This document shows, one piece after another, positions 22,097-33,224 of a stretch of DNA of 64,000 nucleotides. Position numbers and translations under genes: made by a program. The stretch comes from Bolinopsis microptera (lineage: Eukaryota > Ctenophora > Tentaculata > Lobata > Bolinopsidae), in contig NC_087083.1 of assembly GCF_026151205.1 (NCBI RefSeq), forward strand, positions 11,096,944 through 11,160,943, read 5' to 3'. The notes below the pieces were generated by a model. The model did not search any database. It was given only the letters and a program-made list of their open reading frames with translations, and had not been told where the DNA came from. The stretch's first letter is position 1; the number at the start of each line of letters is the position of its first letter.

Positions 22097-22282
22097 TCAA
22101 TCAACTGCTTCTTGGTTGAACTTAGATCGATCTCCATCTGCTTTAACTTTTACCATTTTCTTGAAATGTAGAGTTGTCACGTCAACTGGTGCTTCCCATG
22201 TGAGCAGATTCAGTGCTTTTGCCGTCCAAGACTCCGCGTTGAACTTAATACTGTCGATATCCTTGTCGTCCAAAACTTTCAT
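22097..22282 (-). CDS. Unrecognised coding-like frame (61 codons)
   Basis: The minus-strand frame from ATG (22282-22280) to TGA encodes MKVLDDKDIDSIKFNAESWT and continues with LLTWEAPVDVTTLHFKKMVK and KADGDRSKFNQEAVD. The composition is that of a real protein (charged and hydrophobic residues well mixed, no low-complexity runs). The frame is open upstream to 22357 without ATG. It has no phase-1 donor, so it does not look like another first exon of the EF-hand gene. It could be a retrocopy or transposon fragment or an exon of an unrelated gene. No domain recognised. Confidence 0.4.
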   Translation of the reverse strand: MKVLDDKDIDSIKFNAESWTAKALNLLTWEAPVDVTTLHFKKMVKVKADGDRSKFNQEAVD

Positions 22283-22844
22283 GACGTAAACAAAATGAGA
22301 GACACAATATATCTCGCAGATAAGAGTGCAAACGTCTGATATAAGTGTAGGGCTCAACGCCTGAACTTATATTATTATTATTTATATTATACTGGTCAGC
22401 ACTTACCCAGTACAGTAATATCTATATCAAGGGGAATTAGCTATTTAATTCAATTACGAAATTATATACTGGATTCTTCCTGTATTTAAACATAAACAGC
22501 TTACTTCTTTGATACCATCTTTTAATCTAAACAATATCCCTCTTATTCACTAAAGAGTATGTGACCGACTACAGTATGTGACCGACTGCCGTGATTATAC
22601 AGAAGTGATTAGAGAGAGTCTGGAACAGTTGAATGACCCGGAATTAGTAGGTATGTCAGACGAGGATTCCCAAGGGATAAGGCGGTGTGTGTGTGTTACA
22701 CTAGTAAAGGTATAATGTACCTGGTACCTACTTTTTAACAATCACCACAGTACCGGTCAACCTGGGTACTGTACAAGGTACCCATTACCCATGAATAGGA
22801 GATTCGGCAGAGAGAAATATTATACTGAGTTTTACTGAAATTGT

Positions 22845-22963
22845 TAGATTAATCGCTTAATTGTTAGATTAATTGCTTAATTGTTAGATTAATTGCTTAA
22901 TTGTTAGATTAATCGCTTAATTGTTAGATTAATTGCTTAATTGTTAGATTAATTGCTTAATTG
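22845..22963. repeat. 20-bp minisatellite, six copies
   Basis: Unit TTGTTAGATTAATTGCTTAA with C/T variants at one position. Confidence 0.92.
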
Positions 22964-23182
22964 GACTCTCTCCGCTGGATATTCGTTCTGTAACAGCTGA
23001 TATTATATTAGGAGGTAGTGCACTATTATCTATTATAGGTAGCTATTAGGTGCACTATACCTACCTATTTAAATTACAACTTCTCTGTATTCAGGTAGGG
23101 CTAGTTTAACTTGTGATTGATACGATGTTTTAGCAAACCTCTAAAGATCCAATACAAAGATTTAAAAGATTAGATCTAATAT

Positions 23183-23515
23183 TCAGTATCGAAGAAGAGG
23201 AATAGTACCTGCTTGAAGCCTGTAGACCTCATTAACAGGTATAAGAAGAAGAGGAATAGTACCTGATTGAAGCCTGTAGACCTCATTAACGGGTATAAGA
23301 AGAAGAGGAATAGTACCTGATTGAAGCCTGTAGACCTCATTAACGGGTATAAGAAGAAGAGGAATAGTACCTGATTGAAGCCTGTAGACCTCATTAACGG
23401 GTATAAGAAGAAGAGGATTAGTACCTGATTGAAGCCTGTAGACCTCATTAACGGGTATAAGAAGAAGAGGAATAGTACCTGATTGAAGCCTGTAGACCTC
23501 ATTAACGGGTATAAA
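23183..23515 (-). repeat. 54-bp tandem repeat, six copies, each with a splice donor
   Basis: The unit encodes IPVNEVYRLQSGTIPLLL on the minus strand and contains TCAG|GTACTA. Donors fall at exon ends 23479, 23425, 23371, 23317, 23263 and 23209. The last copy has GCAG in place of TCAG. Because 54 is a multiple of 3, all six donors keep phase 1. The array overlaps the 3' end of first exon N2. Confidence 0.9.
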
Positions 23516-23602
23516 CGTAACCCCAGACTCTGAATCCCCGTGGTCCGAGCTATCATGGTTCTTGTTACCCCCATACTGTCGGAGCCTTACGAACACAGGC
23601 AT
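23479..23602 (-). CDS. Variable first exon N2 (MPVFVRL type) with repeated donor
   Basis: ATG at 23602-23600 with an in-frame TAG five codons upstream. There are 41 codons plus one base to the first donor (GTACTA, 23478-23473), phase 1, Asp at the junction. The peptide starts MPVFVRLRQYGGNKNHDSSD and ends IPVNEVYRLQS. The start is a clear relative of N1. The final 13 codons or so are inside a 54-bp tandem repeat, so the frame stays open to 23183. Use of later donors would add 18 residues each (IPVNEVYRLQSG plus TIPLLL), up to five times. Which donor is used is unknown; the first is annotated here. Confidence 0.82.
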
Positions 23603-24049
23603 GACTAGATAACACTAGCAAATTCCTCCTATTAGGACACGGTTTCTTCTGCAAAGTTATCCGCGGTCACTTCTCTACTAAACTCCGCAAAGTTATAATA
23701 AACTCCGCAAAGTTATTCCCGGCTACTAAGTGTGAGATTTCAAGCAGGGAGAGAGTAGTAACAAGGCAAAAACAAAGTCGAACAAGTCAGAATATACATG
23801 ATAACGTGCTACGGAGAAAAGAGAGGAAAGGGAGGAGGTGTATAAAAACTGACTGGGCTAATCAGTAATACTAAAATACCAACAGGAATTCCAAAAATTA
23901 TATTCCCCTACACATATTATGTGCATGCAATTGCAATTGAGCTGCTTTCCCGACAAAGACCTGTAAACGGTTGACAGTAATTGGTTCGAGGGGTAGTATG
24001 GTTTCAGTAAACTGTGCCAATGGAGAAAATATCACGTGGTCATGGTAAC

Positions 24050-24101
24050 CGTAGAGAAACTGAGCGGATTTGTAGATCTTTACCTTTACTGTTCCTGCCA
24101 T
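24050..24101 (-). CDS. Possible variable first exon N2b (short)
   Basis: ATG at 24101-24099 followed by 17 codons, MAGTVKVKIYKSAQFLY, and one base before GTTACC, a weak donor in phase 1. The alternating basic and hydrophobic start (VKVKIYK) resembles FIRVRLK of the related first exons, and LY before the donor resembles N6. The frame is open for 67 codons, so another donor or a different gene is possible. Low confidence because the donor is poor. Confidence 0.35.
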
Positions 24102-24668
24102 TTCCGGGTAAAATATCCACCTACTAGTTTATAAGAGGGGAGGTGCGGAACTACACACGTGATCTGTTAACCAGTACCTTGCAGGCTTGTTGAGATGACT
24201 GTGAAAACACACGTACATTGTGTATACTATCAGTACCGTCTGAACACTGAAGCCACAGCTGTGCGTGCTAAACGTTTGCCATTACAAGGAATTCACTCAA
24301 TTAGGCCGTTCTGACTTTTGTGGTTAAAATTAGAATGCCGTGCGAGAGAGGGGGTGAAATGTGGGGGAATAAGAAAAAATGTGTTTGCTTTTTATAGATG
24401 TATGGTGGTGTTGGTGTCGTTAAAAGGTTTAAAGTATTTACTGTTAAGTTGAACATGTAAAGGTTTATCAGTTTTAGTAACACTATGTTATTTATAAAGA
24501 CACTACACTTCAGGATAACATTACAGCTTTATATCCACCAGCGGGCTATATTTGCTTTATATACATAATTATAATGGGGTTCCTACTAGCCTCACAACAA
24601 AAGACCTCCCAAGTTATTAAATTGAGGTTACAGAAACGTAGAAAAGTTCTCTTGGTGAAATATAAGTG

Positions 24669-24843
24669 GACAATAATAACTATAATACAGCTGGGAGAGA
24701 GGAAGGACTCACGTAGATTCTTTAGTAAGAGAGCGATGGAATGATCCACTATGTGGAAAATAATAAATATAACACAGCTGGGAGAGAGGAAGGACTCACG
24801 TAGATTCTTTAGTAAGAGAGCGATGGAATGATCCACTATATGG
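24669..24843 (-). repeat. 87-bp tandem duplication including a splice donor
   Basis: Two copies, 87 bp apart and in frame, each including CTAC|GTGAGTCC. The repeated coding part reads HIVDHSIALLLKNL. The donors are at exon ends 24800 and 24713. Confidence 0.85.
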
Positions 24844-24935
24844 GGCTGATAGCTGGAGGTCCCTTCTTCAGACTTCCCTTTCTGTCCGCCTTTTCTCTCA
24901 ATTAATTGCTGCTTTTTTAGTCGGATAAACACCAT
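24800..24935 (-). CDS. Variable first exon N3 (MVFIRLK type) with duplicated donor
   Basis: ATG at 24935-24933, 45 codons plus one base to a strong donor GTGAGT (24799-24794), phase 1, His at the junction. The peptide starts MVFIRLKKQQLIERKGGQKG, contains a Ser-rich segment and ends HSIALLLKNL. The start matches N1, N2, N8 and N9. The frame continues through the intron start to the second donor copy, which would add 29 residues (exon end 24713). The frame is also open upstream of the ATG without another Met. Confidence 0.8.
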
Positions 24936-25140
24936 TTTCTCAAGCTGACTTGGTGAAGGTTTGGTAGACTGCTGGAGAAAACGAAATAGTTGCAAGAAGC
25001 CAATCAGCAGACTGCACAGCCTTCAAATCTTCAAGCAAATAGCTTAGTCCAGGTAATGTCGAGTTAGAATATAAAATAAAACAGTTAAATCTAGACGCGA
25101 AGCTGTGAATGGGTCAGTAATGTTCAATACTTATGCTCTG

Positions 25141-25368
25141 TAGGGACTACGGGTGGAAGATGAATAATTGAAATTCCAACAGCAATTGATCAGCTCCTAA
25201 TTGGGCTGCAATCCTTGACAGGCCTATAATTACCCAATTTTAAATGAACGATATCTTATTCTACGGAATGATGAGAGCGTAAAGAGATTGCTTCCCAGAA
25301 TCAGCATAATGAAGGGAACAAGATGCTGTTGGAATTTCAATTATTCATCTTCCACCCGTAGTCCCTAT
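25141..25368. mobile_element. MITE with 44-bp TIRs and 8-9-bp target duplication
   Basis: It begins TAGGGACTACGGGTGGAAGA and the other end is its reverse complement over about 43 bases. Flanks on both sides read TATGCTCTG (25132-25140 and 25368-25376). An 8- or 9-bp duplication suits the hAT or Mutator superfamily. There is no coding capacity. Confidence 0.8.
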
Positions 25369-25589
25369 ATGCTCTGGTGTCGTTCACAAAATTAATTATA
25401 CCTGCCCATACATTTTCATTGTCTCGAACATTGATTGAAATTGTTTTACAGATCAATCATTAAATGTCAAATTTGATTAAATTATTTCATTAATTAGATT
25501 CGTTTTAATGTGAATTATCAAACGAAAACATGTAAACTCATAAACAGTGTTGACATAATTGTTTTGGCTTTTTTGTCTAACTTACTGGA

Positions 25590-25841
25590 CTTTTGGACTA
25601 TCGGACTATTGGACTATCGGACTATTGGACTATCGGACTATTGGACTATTGGACTATTGGACTATTGGACTATTGGACTATTGGACTATTGGACTATAGG
25701 ACTATTGGACTATAGGACTATTGGACTATTGGACTATTGGACTATTGGACTATTGGACTATTGGACTATTGGACTATTGGACTATTGGACTATTGGACTA
25801 TTGGACTATTGGACTATTGGACTATTGGACTATTGGACTAA
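25590..25841. repeat. 8-bp minisatellite (GGACTATT)n, about 31 copies
   Basis: Tandem TTGGACTA units with a few C or A variants (ATCGGACT, ATAGGACT) in the first half. Long open frames across it are period artefacts. Confidence 0.95.
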
Positions 25842-25982
25842 GGTCAGCTGCAGCAGCAAAATTACAAAATTACCCAGCATCAAGAACAAAAAGAAATCGT
25901 GGCACGTGCGGAATCGCGATTTTTACCTCAATCCCACAATGATGAAGCTTACATAATGGGATTATATGTTTTTCGATTCGAC

Positions 25983-26103
25983 TTGGCATACCTTGTAAAT
26001 GTCAGCGTTCTTGATAACTTGATAAGTATTTTTTACTATCATTAACTTGGCATTCCTTGTAAATGTCAGCGTTCTTGATAACTTGATAAGTATTTTTTAT
26101 TAT
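25983..26103. repeat. Tandem duplication of about 61 bp
   Basis: TTGGCATACCTTGTAAATGT...AAGTATTTTTTACTATC is repeated once with one or two differences. Confidence 0.85.
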
Positions 26104-26778
26104 CAATCGCTTTGGGAACCGACTCATATCTTCATATAGAAGCAATGGTAATTTAGCAAGACATAATTATATGAAACATAGGCACCATTCGAAATGTTTA
26201 TTGCAACTGTTTGCAAATGAATTATTTTCCACGCTACTCTGCAAAAATATTTAGGAAAGAAGCTGGGGTTTAGGAATTAGCTACCTTGCCGTTAAAGACA
26301 TGAGATAGACTCATTAATGTGGCATTCTTAGTGCTAACATTTTAGCACTTAATATTCTGCAGAAATAAAATTTTCGGCAGAAATACAAGCTTCTTTAGAC
26401 TTTTTGATATATCTGTGGATCTATAAAAACCACAACCTGCACAGAACTAAACTAAAACAGTGGTTCTAGACAACTACTGGGTACTGGGTAGATAAGTGGG
26501 TATCTGCAGTTTTTCTGTAGTTAAAGTGCGTCATTAGTATTACGATTTACGTGTTTTGATCTCAACAAAACCAGGTCGTATTTGTTCGTAGTACGTGATC
26601 GGCTATGGCAATCAAAGCCCTTGGATTAGTTCAATATATACTTAAAAGTGTATGTCATCAGTTGTGCAGATATGGTTAGATAAAATGGTATAAGCAGCTT
26701 ATCGTATTGCTGAATAAAAACACGCTAATCAGAACAAAAGAACTAACTGGATGAACGGAGAATGCTAACATAGCTTAC

Positions 26779-26989
26779 CAAGCTGTAGCTCGTCAATAAG
26801 ATAATCTATCTTCGCCAGCATTGACATCTTCCTGTTTTCCCTGAACGACCTTCCCAGCTCAACCCGTACAGTGGGTGCAGGCTGAGGGTATCTGAACTTG
26901 TTCATCCGTTTAGCAGCACTGGCTGACAGATCTCCGTAGTACATCTGCTGGGACAGGAACTGTGTGGGGTCGTCATAAGTGCAGTTCAT
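26779..26989 (-). CDS. Variable first exon N4 of the EF-hand gene
   Basis: ATG at 26989-26987, 70 codons plus one base, then a strong donor GTAAGC (26778-26773), phase 1, Asp at the junction. The peptide starts MNCTYDDPTQFLSQQMYYGD, has a basic middle (SAAKRMNKFRYPQPAPTVRV) and ends MLAKIDYLIDELQL, which may form an amphipathic helix. It shares no start motif with the MPVF group, so it is either diverged or of other origin. The frame is open 7 codons further upstream without ATG, so an acceptor before the Met cannot be excluded. Confidence 0.72.
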
Positions 26990-29265
26990 TTCCCCTCTAC
27001 AGCTGATCACGCCTCCAACAATAAAAAAGAAATCAACGTCGCTTGCTCTATCAAGTTAAGAAGGGGGATAAACTTATAATTTCTAATTTCGCACTATACA
27101 AACCTACCAACATATCTCTCGGGGTAAAAACAGCCTGACTACGCTTTCGATTTAGACCTTGTAAACTGTTGTCACGTGGGCGCGTGAAGGTCACGTGACA
27201 GGTTAAAGGAAGTCTCATTGGTTGGGTGGGTGTATTGTTACAATAGCGTTGACAGTCCCACTAAACAAAGAGCGGGTTCTTATTGCGAGGAGGACACGTT
27301 CAGGGAGTTCCGGCTACTTTCAACCCGCACTGGCATATTACTGATATTTACTGCTTCTATTAGCCTCTCTTCTCAATGCTTCTCTTCCCAGTGCTCTCTT
27401 CACTTGTTTCAGACCTGGATTTAACGACTGGTGTAGAACTGATTAGTTCTATACGTTATAGGTATTCTCTGTAGCCAGGTAGTGGGCGGAGTATGAGACT
27501 GAGTGACTGAATGCCTGCGGAGTATGAGACTGCATGCCTGAATGCCTGCGGAGTAAGAGACTGCATGCCTTTAGTTAAGGGGCACACTACCTCTCAAGCT
27601 TCATACACACATTAGACAACTATAGCTTGAAAGAAGGCGACGGAACCTTAGCTCACTACCTGTCTTGTGTAGCCTCTCTTAGCTTTCAACAGTACATTTA
27701 ACTTAATAAACCTTACCTTTAATACAGTAACACTTGGCTTGCTGTTATATGTTATATATTATATATTACATGAAAGCGTGTTCACCTCATTTATAAACGT
27801 TAAAGAGTAGTAAAGGGAAAGTGAATTTGTTGTTTAAAGCTGTGCCACACGCTCAGACACGAAATAATAAATATGCTTTGGTTGTGTGACAAATGTTTAC
27901 TGTTTAACTTGATGAATTATTAAAGAGTTAAAGCTATTTACACAACGTAAAGTATCGATCTCACACTTCATGCTGACCTTATTTATAAATGTTATGATAG
28001 TTTGTTCCGAAGAAAACTGTTTGATTAATGAATATACTCTCCACTAATCTATGATAAGTGCAGTGATTGGTGCAGCAATACTCTCCAGTAATCTATGATA
28101 AGTGCAGTAATAAGTGCAGTGATTATCAGTATGGAAGGTGCTGTTAAACAACTTAGCATTTCAGCTCATGCAAACAGCAATGTGACGCGTGTGCTTAACA
28201 TTTAAAACTTTCTACTTTCGGTATTAGTATCATAATATAACATCATATTAGCTGTAATATGCTACCATATCCTCAAATCGGCCCAAATTTCGCTGCCCAA
28301 ATTCCTGAAAATATTATTTTCTGCAGGTCTTAAGTTGAATTGTGATTTTTGGATTAAAACAATTCAAATTTTGGTGGTTTTCATTGGTTGCAATTAGCAC
28401 AGTTTAAAATATACACAGTTAAAATTATATCCTCTTTTCATTCGCCAGATAATGATTATGTAAGTTTAGGGTCAAATGGTTAGTGTTGAAGCAATTTAGA
28501 AAGTTGGCCCCTGACACCTGTCAGCTCGCAGCTAGCTGTGTCTCCAAAAGAAAAACTGCGGGTCAAATTAAAAATAACTGCAGTCTTGCAGAGGACACCA
28601 AAATGTTCTCAAATCTCACAATTTAGAAGGGATTTTAAAAATTTGATTCTTTTCAAAAGATTATCTCCAATTTAAAGGTGGTGATGTGATGATCCAACTC
28701 TAATATCAAAAACAAATCTGGACACAAAATCTACTGGCACACCAGGAACAGTAAATTATAACGGCAGATTCCGAAACAATTCCTTAAAAAGTTAGAACAA
28801 GCTTAAACGTTCAATGAATAGTTTGCCGAACAGGATATACAAGGCGTTTCAAGACTCGTGTCGAAATTTGAAATTATAATTCTTTTATCCGTGAGAATTG
28901 CAACCATGAATTACATAAAGTTTATTTGAACATTTTTGAAAAGCAGATTATAGGATATGACCAGTCATTTGGTAAACTATTACACAAAATTTATGCTACT
29001 AAAACTGTTTTAAAGAAATAAATCAAAATATCTGATAGCTAATGGCTCGTTGGCCAATTATTTTTGTTGTTTCTAAACGGACGAAAATTGCAATATTGAG
29101 GCAAATACCCTAAATCATAATTAAACGTTCAACGAGCAAACGACAGAAATAAACACCAAACTGAACGATTTGACTAATAAACATGATCAGCATGAACCAT
29201 GAGAATTAAAGTACTACAAGAAAGATATCTCCCAATTAACACAGGGAAATGATGAGGAAACTCAC
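26990..29265. other. No gene recognised
   Basis: About 2.3 kb with small duplications only (CTGCGGAGTAWGAGACTGCA near 27520; ACTCTCCASTAATCTATGAT near 28040 and 28080). CACGTG-containing sequence near 27173-27199 could belong to a promoter of N4 but cannot be assigned. Confidence 0.3.
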
Positions 29266-29509
29266 GGCCGGGGCCAACACGAATACAGTCCACCACTACA
29301 GGATAATTGACCAGCTTCCGAAATATTGCTTCACGATAATTGTCAATTAGTATTGTTGATGGGAGAGGAGATGATAACAAGCTAGCCAGGAAATGGAAGG
29401 AGACGGGGACAAATCCACACCCAAAATAACAAATACACACAACTCTGCTGTCAACTCTTCTAAAGATAACACATAGAGATAGTGAAAAATATTTACCGTT
29501 GATCCACAT
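29266..29509 (-). CDS. Probable variable first exon N5 of the EF-hand gene
   Basis: ATG at 29509-29507, 81 codons plus one base, donor GTGAGT (29265-29260), phase 1, His at the junction. The peptide starts MWINGKYFSLSLCVIFRRV, has a Cys- and hydrophobic-rich middle and ends FRKLVNYPVVVDCIRVGPG. Phase, strand and donor strength all agree with the series. An alternative donor after only four codons (MWIN, GTAAAT) has the same phase. The N-terminal half looks less like a soluble protein than the other exons. Confidence 0.5.
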
Positions 29510-30744
29510 CACTCAATTATTACTATTTCCAGGATCAACCTGCTTGTTACCATAGTTACCAACATGGAGTCACCTTCCGCTATGACAATGATTGAAGGTG
29601 ATGATAATGAAGACAAGTGCCAGTTACCCAGCTAATAGTATTGGATGGGTGGCAGGGTGTGTGGGTGAAGTCGTTACAGAGATTCAATGTGATCTCGCCA
29701 ACCGGACATGACGTTTGATGTTAGAGGTTACTGAGTGTGACTGAAGCAGGGGTGAAGCCATATTTGTGGGGCAGGAATATACTAGCTGCTAATTAACTCC
29801 TCTTTAAATTAGGTGCAACGCACTTAGATATTGTTTAATGAAAATTACCGAACTTTAATGAAAATTACCGAACTTTAATGAAAATTACCGAGCTGCATGA
29901 AGATGTTTTGATAAACATAGCTGGTCCAGGCATTGAATTTTTTGCCCCGTTTCACTACATCCCGTTTAAGTATTTTGTTCGTCAGGTTAGCTGAAGACCT
30001 TTTAAGTCTTGCGAAGAAGGGCATAGTATCTGCTCACTGTACTGGTCACCGTACTCCGTATATACACAGTTAAATAAGCTACAACCGTTATACCTATACG
30101 ATCGGAACAACTTGACAAAATCAACTGTAGGTTTTACCTAAGTTTAGATGTTAAAACGACAGTTAGAAAATAGTTATATATAGCCTCCTTTCGTATTTGT
30201 TCAACGTAACCTCTGTTTCTCCATGAAATTAAATTAAACGTTTGGTTCTGTTTGGTTTAGTTTCTTAATGAAATAACTGATGGGTTCGCTCAAATAAGAT
30301 TATTGATTCATTCCGCTTTATTAATCAATAGCGTGTCATTCTGGTATATTGCCAAGTCGCTGGTAGATTGCCAAGTCGCTGGTAGATTGCCAAGTCGCTG
30401 GTAGATTGCCAAGTCGCTGGTAGATTGCCAAGTCGCTGGTAGATTGCCAAGTCGCTGGTAGATTGCCAAGTCGCTGGTAGATTGCCAAATCGCTGGTAGA
30501 TTGCCAAGTCGCTGGTAGATTTCCATTTTGTTTGAACAAAATAAAGTTAAGGAAACTTAATCGCAGTTACAATTGGGCTAAAAGGTACTGTGCGTTTTGA
30601 TATTTCTGCAGTAACAATGTTAATGTTACTATCGTTTTTTAGTTAATTGAGCATCCTTGGAAGTTGGATTGACTGAATCATAACAACTTTTTCGCTAGAT
30701 ATAACTCTAAAGTCTAAACTTTACACAAAAACATTTACCCTCAC
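29510..30744. other. Intergenic/intronic, with a 19-bp minisatellite
   Basis: Three copies of AACTTTAATGAAAATTACCG lie at 29840-29893. A 19-bp minisatellite (TTGCCAAGTCGCTGGTAGA, nine to ten copies) lies at about 30338-30520, some 230 bp from the donor of N6. The open frames over the latter are repeat artefacts. Confidence 0.8.
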
Positions 30745-30865
30745 CGTAAAGAACAAAGTGTTTCTCAAAAATACATCTGTTATCGTAAGCAGTTGGTACC
30801 CTCTTCACGCGATGAGTTGAAGCATTAAACACTCCCCTATTTCCAAAATTACTGAAAAACGGCAT
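30745..30865 (-). CDS. Variable first exon N6 (MPFF type) of the EF-hand gene
   Basis: ATG at 30865-30863, 40 codons plus one base, donor GTGAGG (30744-30739), phase 1, Asp at the junction. The peptide starts MPFFSNFGNRGVFNASTHRV, followed by KRVPTAYDNRCIFEKHFVLY. It is the intact relative of N7: the two share MPFF, RG, VKR, PTA and FEKHFVLY. That conservation across about 2.3 kb of diverged DNA indicates both were selected as coding. Confidence 0.82.
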
Positions 30866-33105
30866 ATCTCCCTCCGCAAACCAAACAAAATAAAACGTGG
30901 AAAAAAAAGGTTGAAACTATAACGAATTCGTCTACTTATAGCACACATGTCAACAAGACAGCCACAATCCACATGTAGCAACCTACTACTTCCTTAACCT
31001 ACCACTTATGCTGGGTACTACTGTACTAGAGTACTGGAACCCACAGACTCCTCTACTCTACCGGGCACTCCTGGTGGTTCCAATAGCCAGTTCCGGGGAA
31101 ATTAATGGGTTGATTAGTGATTAAATGGATTTGCTTGCGTCAACGTTACTATCTTGTGTATAGACATGCGATCAATTTTTGGTAGGTTATTATGGGTCTA
31201 GGTTTCTTGTCTCTGATCGTCGTTGTAGAAGTCGAGCAGGTGAATTCCCTCGAGCAGATGAATTACCTCCTAGATACGTTTACCAGAAAATAAATGAAAC
31301 AGCTATTTGAAGGGCTATTATATAATAGCTGCTTGGTGAAGCTGCTTGGTTAAGTACTAATTAGAGACTTATTATAGTGGAACTCTCTTAGAATCATACT
31401 GATACTATACTGATCTAACTCCCGTAGGATAAAAATACTCTTCTTTATAATGTTAAACGTATGTGCATGACTGCAGTCCCACGTGATGCCCATATAAGGG
31501 AGGGTGGCACAGATTATACTTAATAGTTCAGGCCATTATAGTTGTTACTTAGCGGTGTTATATTTGAAGGTATCTGCAGATCCTCAAAGAGAAAGAAATA
31601 TACACAGTTAATTTTAAGCTACCATGCATATATCTTACGTTATACTAATATACTAGAAACCCGCTACATTATGCATCATCCCCTGCTCATAGTAACTAAT
31701 GAGTCGGTCATATAAAGTGTTTTGTACCTTAAAAGCATTACCAAAGGTTTTATATTTTATAAGCGCCTAGTATAAACTATACTACTATAGTATATACATG
31801 TATGTAGATACTATACCCCATCTACTATACCCCATCTACTATACCCCATCTACGCATCTATGAATGGATAGTGTACTAAGTTGCAGCCAATAGAATTTCT
31901 TAAACTTATAACTCCCAACTCAAGAATCAATATTTCCCGAAATGCTGTTAGCAATTTTCCTGCTCAATCTTTAAATTTCTAGTAGCTGTCAAGAAGCTTC
32001 TCGAAATAATTCCATAAGATCAACTTTGTGTAAGCCATATAAACATATATATACACATATATAACACATATATAAACATATAAACATTAAACACATATAA
32101 ACATTTGACGTACTGCCCGTGATCTAACAAGGATTTAAACATACTCTTAAAGTTCTTTACCCAGGTTAGATGGTATAACACTTCTCTTTTACAGATCAAG
32201 TAAATAATTCCTTTTTTTTGGCGGCAAGGTTAAACAAATAATTACTAGCCATTCATTAACAAGGGTCTTCGCTGGGCATTTTCTTTGCGTAAACGAAAGA
32301 CGTCCTGGATAAATTATTGAACGAATTTTGTCCGTATCCGAAGCCCTAACGGCTAACGGCCAACCCAAACCCTGTAACCCTAATTCGGACAAGAATCGCG
32401 TTCGGATAAAAGTCGTGATACACTGATACCCGATAAAATAGATATTTCAAATAAAATCTTTTCAACCGAATTTTTAATCGTGGTAAAACAATGAAATGAG
32501 GTTTATAATCCTCATTTCATATAATCCTCATTTCATTTATAAAAATATAAATGATGCATACCCAAAAGTGTGAATAATTTTTCAAAAGAAGACCAGTCTT
32601 CCATATCAGCTCTCCAATGTGTAGGTTGATATAGAATCGGATCTTCAACGACACGGTTGTGTAAAAAAGGAGAGCTTGCAACGTTTCAAATAGGTAAGAT
32701 AAATGGCACACAGCTGAGGTTTGGAACTGATAAATAATGGTCACTACCCATTAAACCCATTACCATTAGAGAAGTTATGCTACCAAGGTACTTTTACATT
32801 TTTACATCCTTTTAAATAAAGTCACCTTTACTACACTAATACATCTGTTGTTACCTATATATACTGTATATAATACTGTTCACCATTTTACAATGGCAAC
32901 ATTTGTTTTTCTAAATGGAATATTTGAATATGTAATGATACAGGACTCATTTATTTACAGTGATGAAACTAACTGGGACAACGTACGAACATGAACATAA
33001 TTGCTTTTTTACCCTTATAATATTTGGATATTATGTCCTGCTATAAGTCAAGTTGAAAGAGTTATTAGATTGTAAAACAGTACGGTGACATTTAACATTT
33101 CTTAC
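30866..33105. other. No gene recognised
   Basis: AT-rich, about 2.2 kb. A triplicated CTACTATACCCCAT occurs near 31810-31852 and a telomere-like CCCTAA-containing stretch near 32343-32383; neither is a clear feature. Confidence 0.3.
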
Positions 33106-33224
33106 CGTATAAGACAAAGTGTTTTTCAAAAAAGGTTCCTGCTCTCTCTTGCAGTGGGAATTCTCTTCACCTTGTGTAGAGGTTGAAAGATGCCACGAGT
33201 TGACATATTCAGAAAAAAAGGCAT
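33106..33224 (-). pseudogene. Variable first exon N7 (MPFF type), frameshifted
   Basis: ATG at 33224-33222 with an in-frame TAA three codons upstream and a strong donor GTAAG (33105-33101). The peptide starts MPFFLNMSTRGIFQPLHKVK and follows N6 closely. After RESRNLF the frame meets TGA, while the expected EKHFVLY continues in the next frame up to the donor. The exon is 119 bp; 118 would keep phase 1. The extra base lies in a run of six T (near 33137-33142). Either the exon is dead or the T-run is a sequencing or assembly error. Confidence 0.7.

Noticed and set aside
25510-25956. Frame with DYWTIGLL repeats
   Set aside because: An artefact of the 8-bp GGACTATT repeat.
32330-32400. CCCTAA-like words suggesting telomeric repeat
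   Set aside because: Only a few irregular copies (CCCTAAC, ACCCTAAT), no tandem array.
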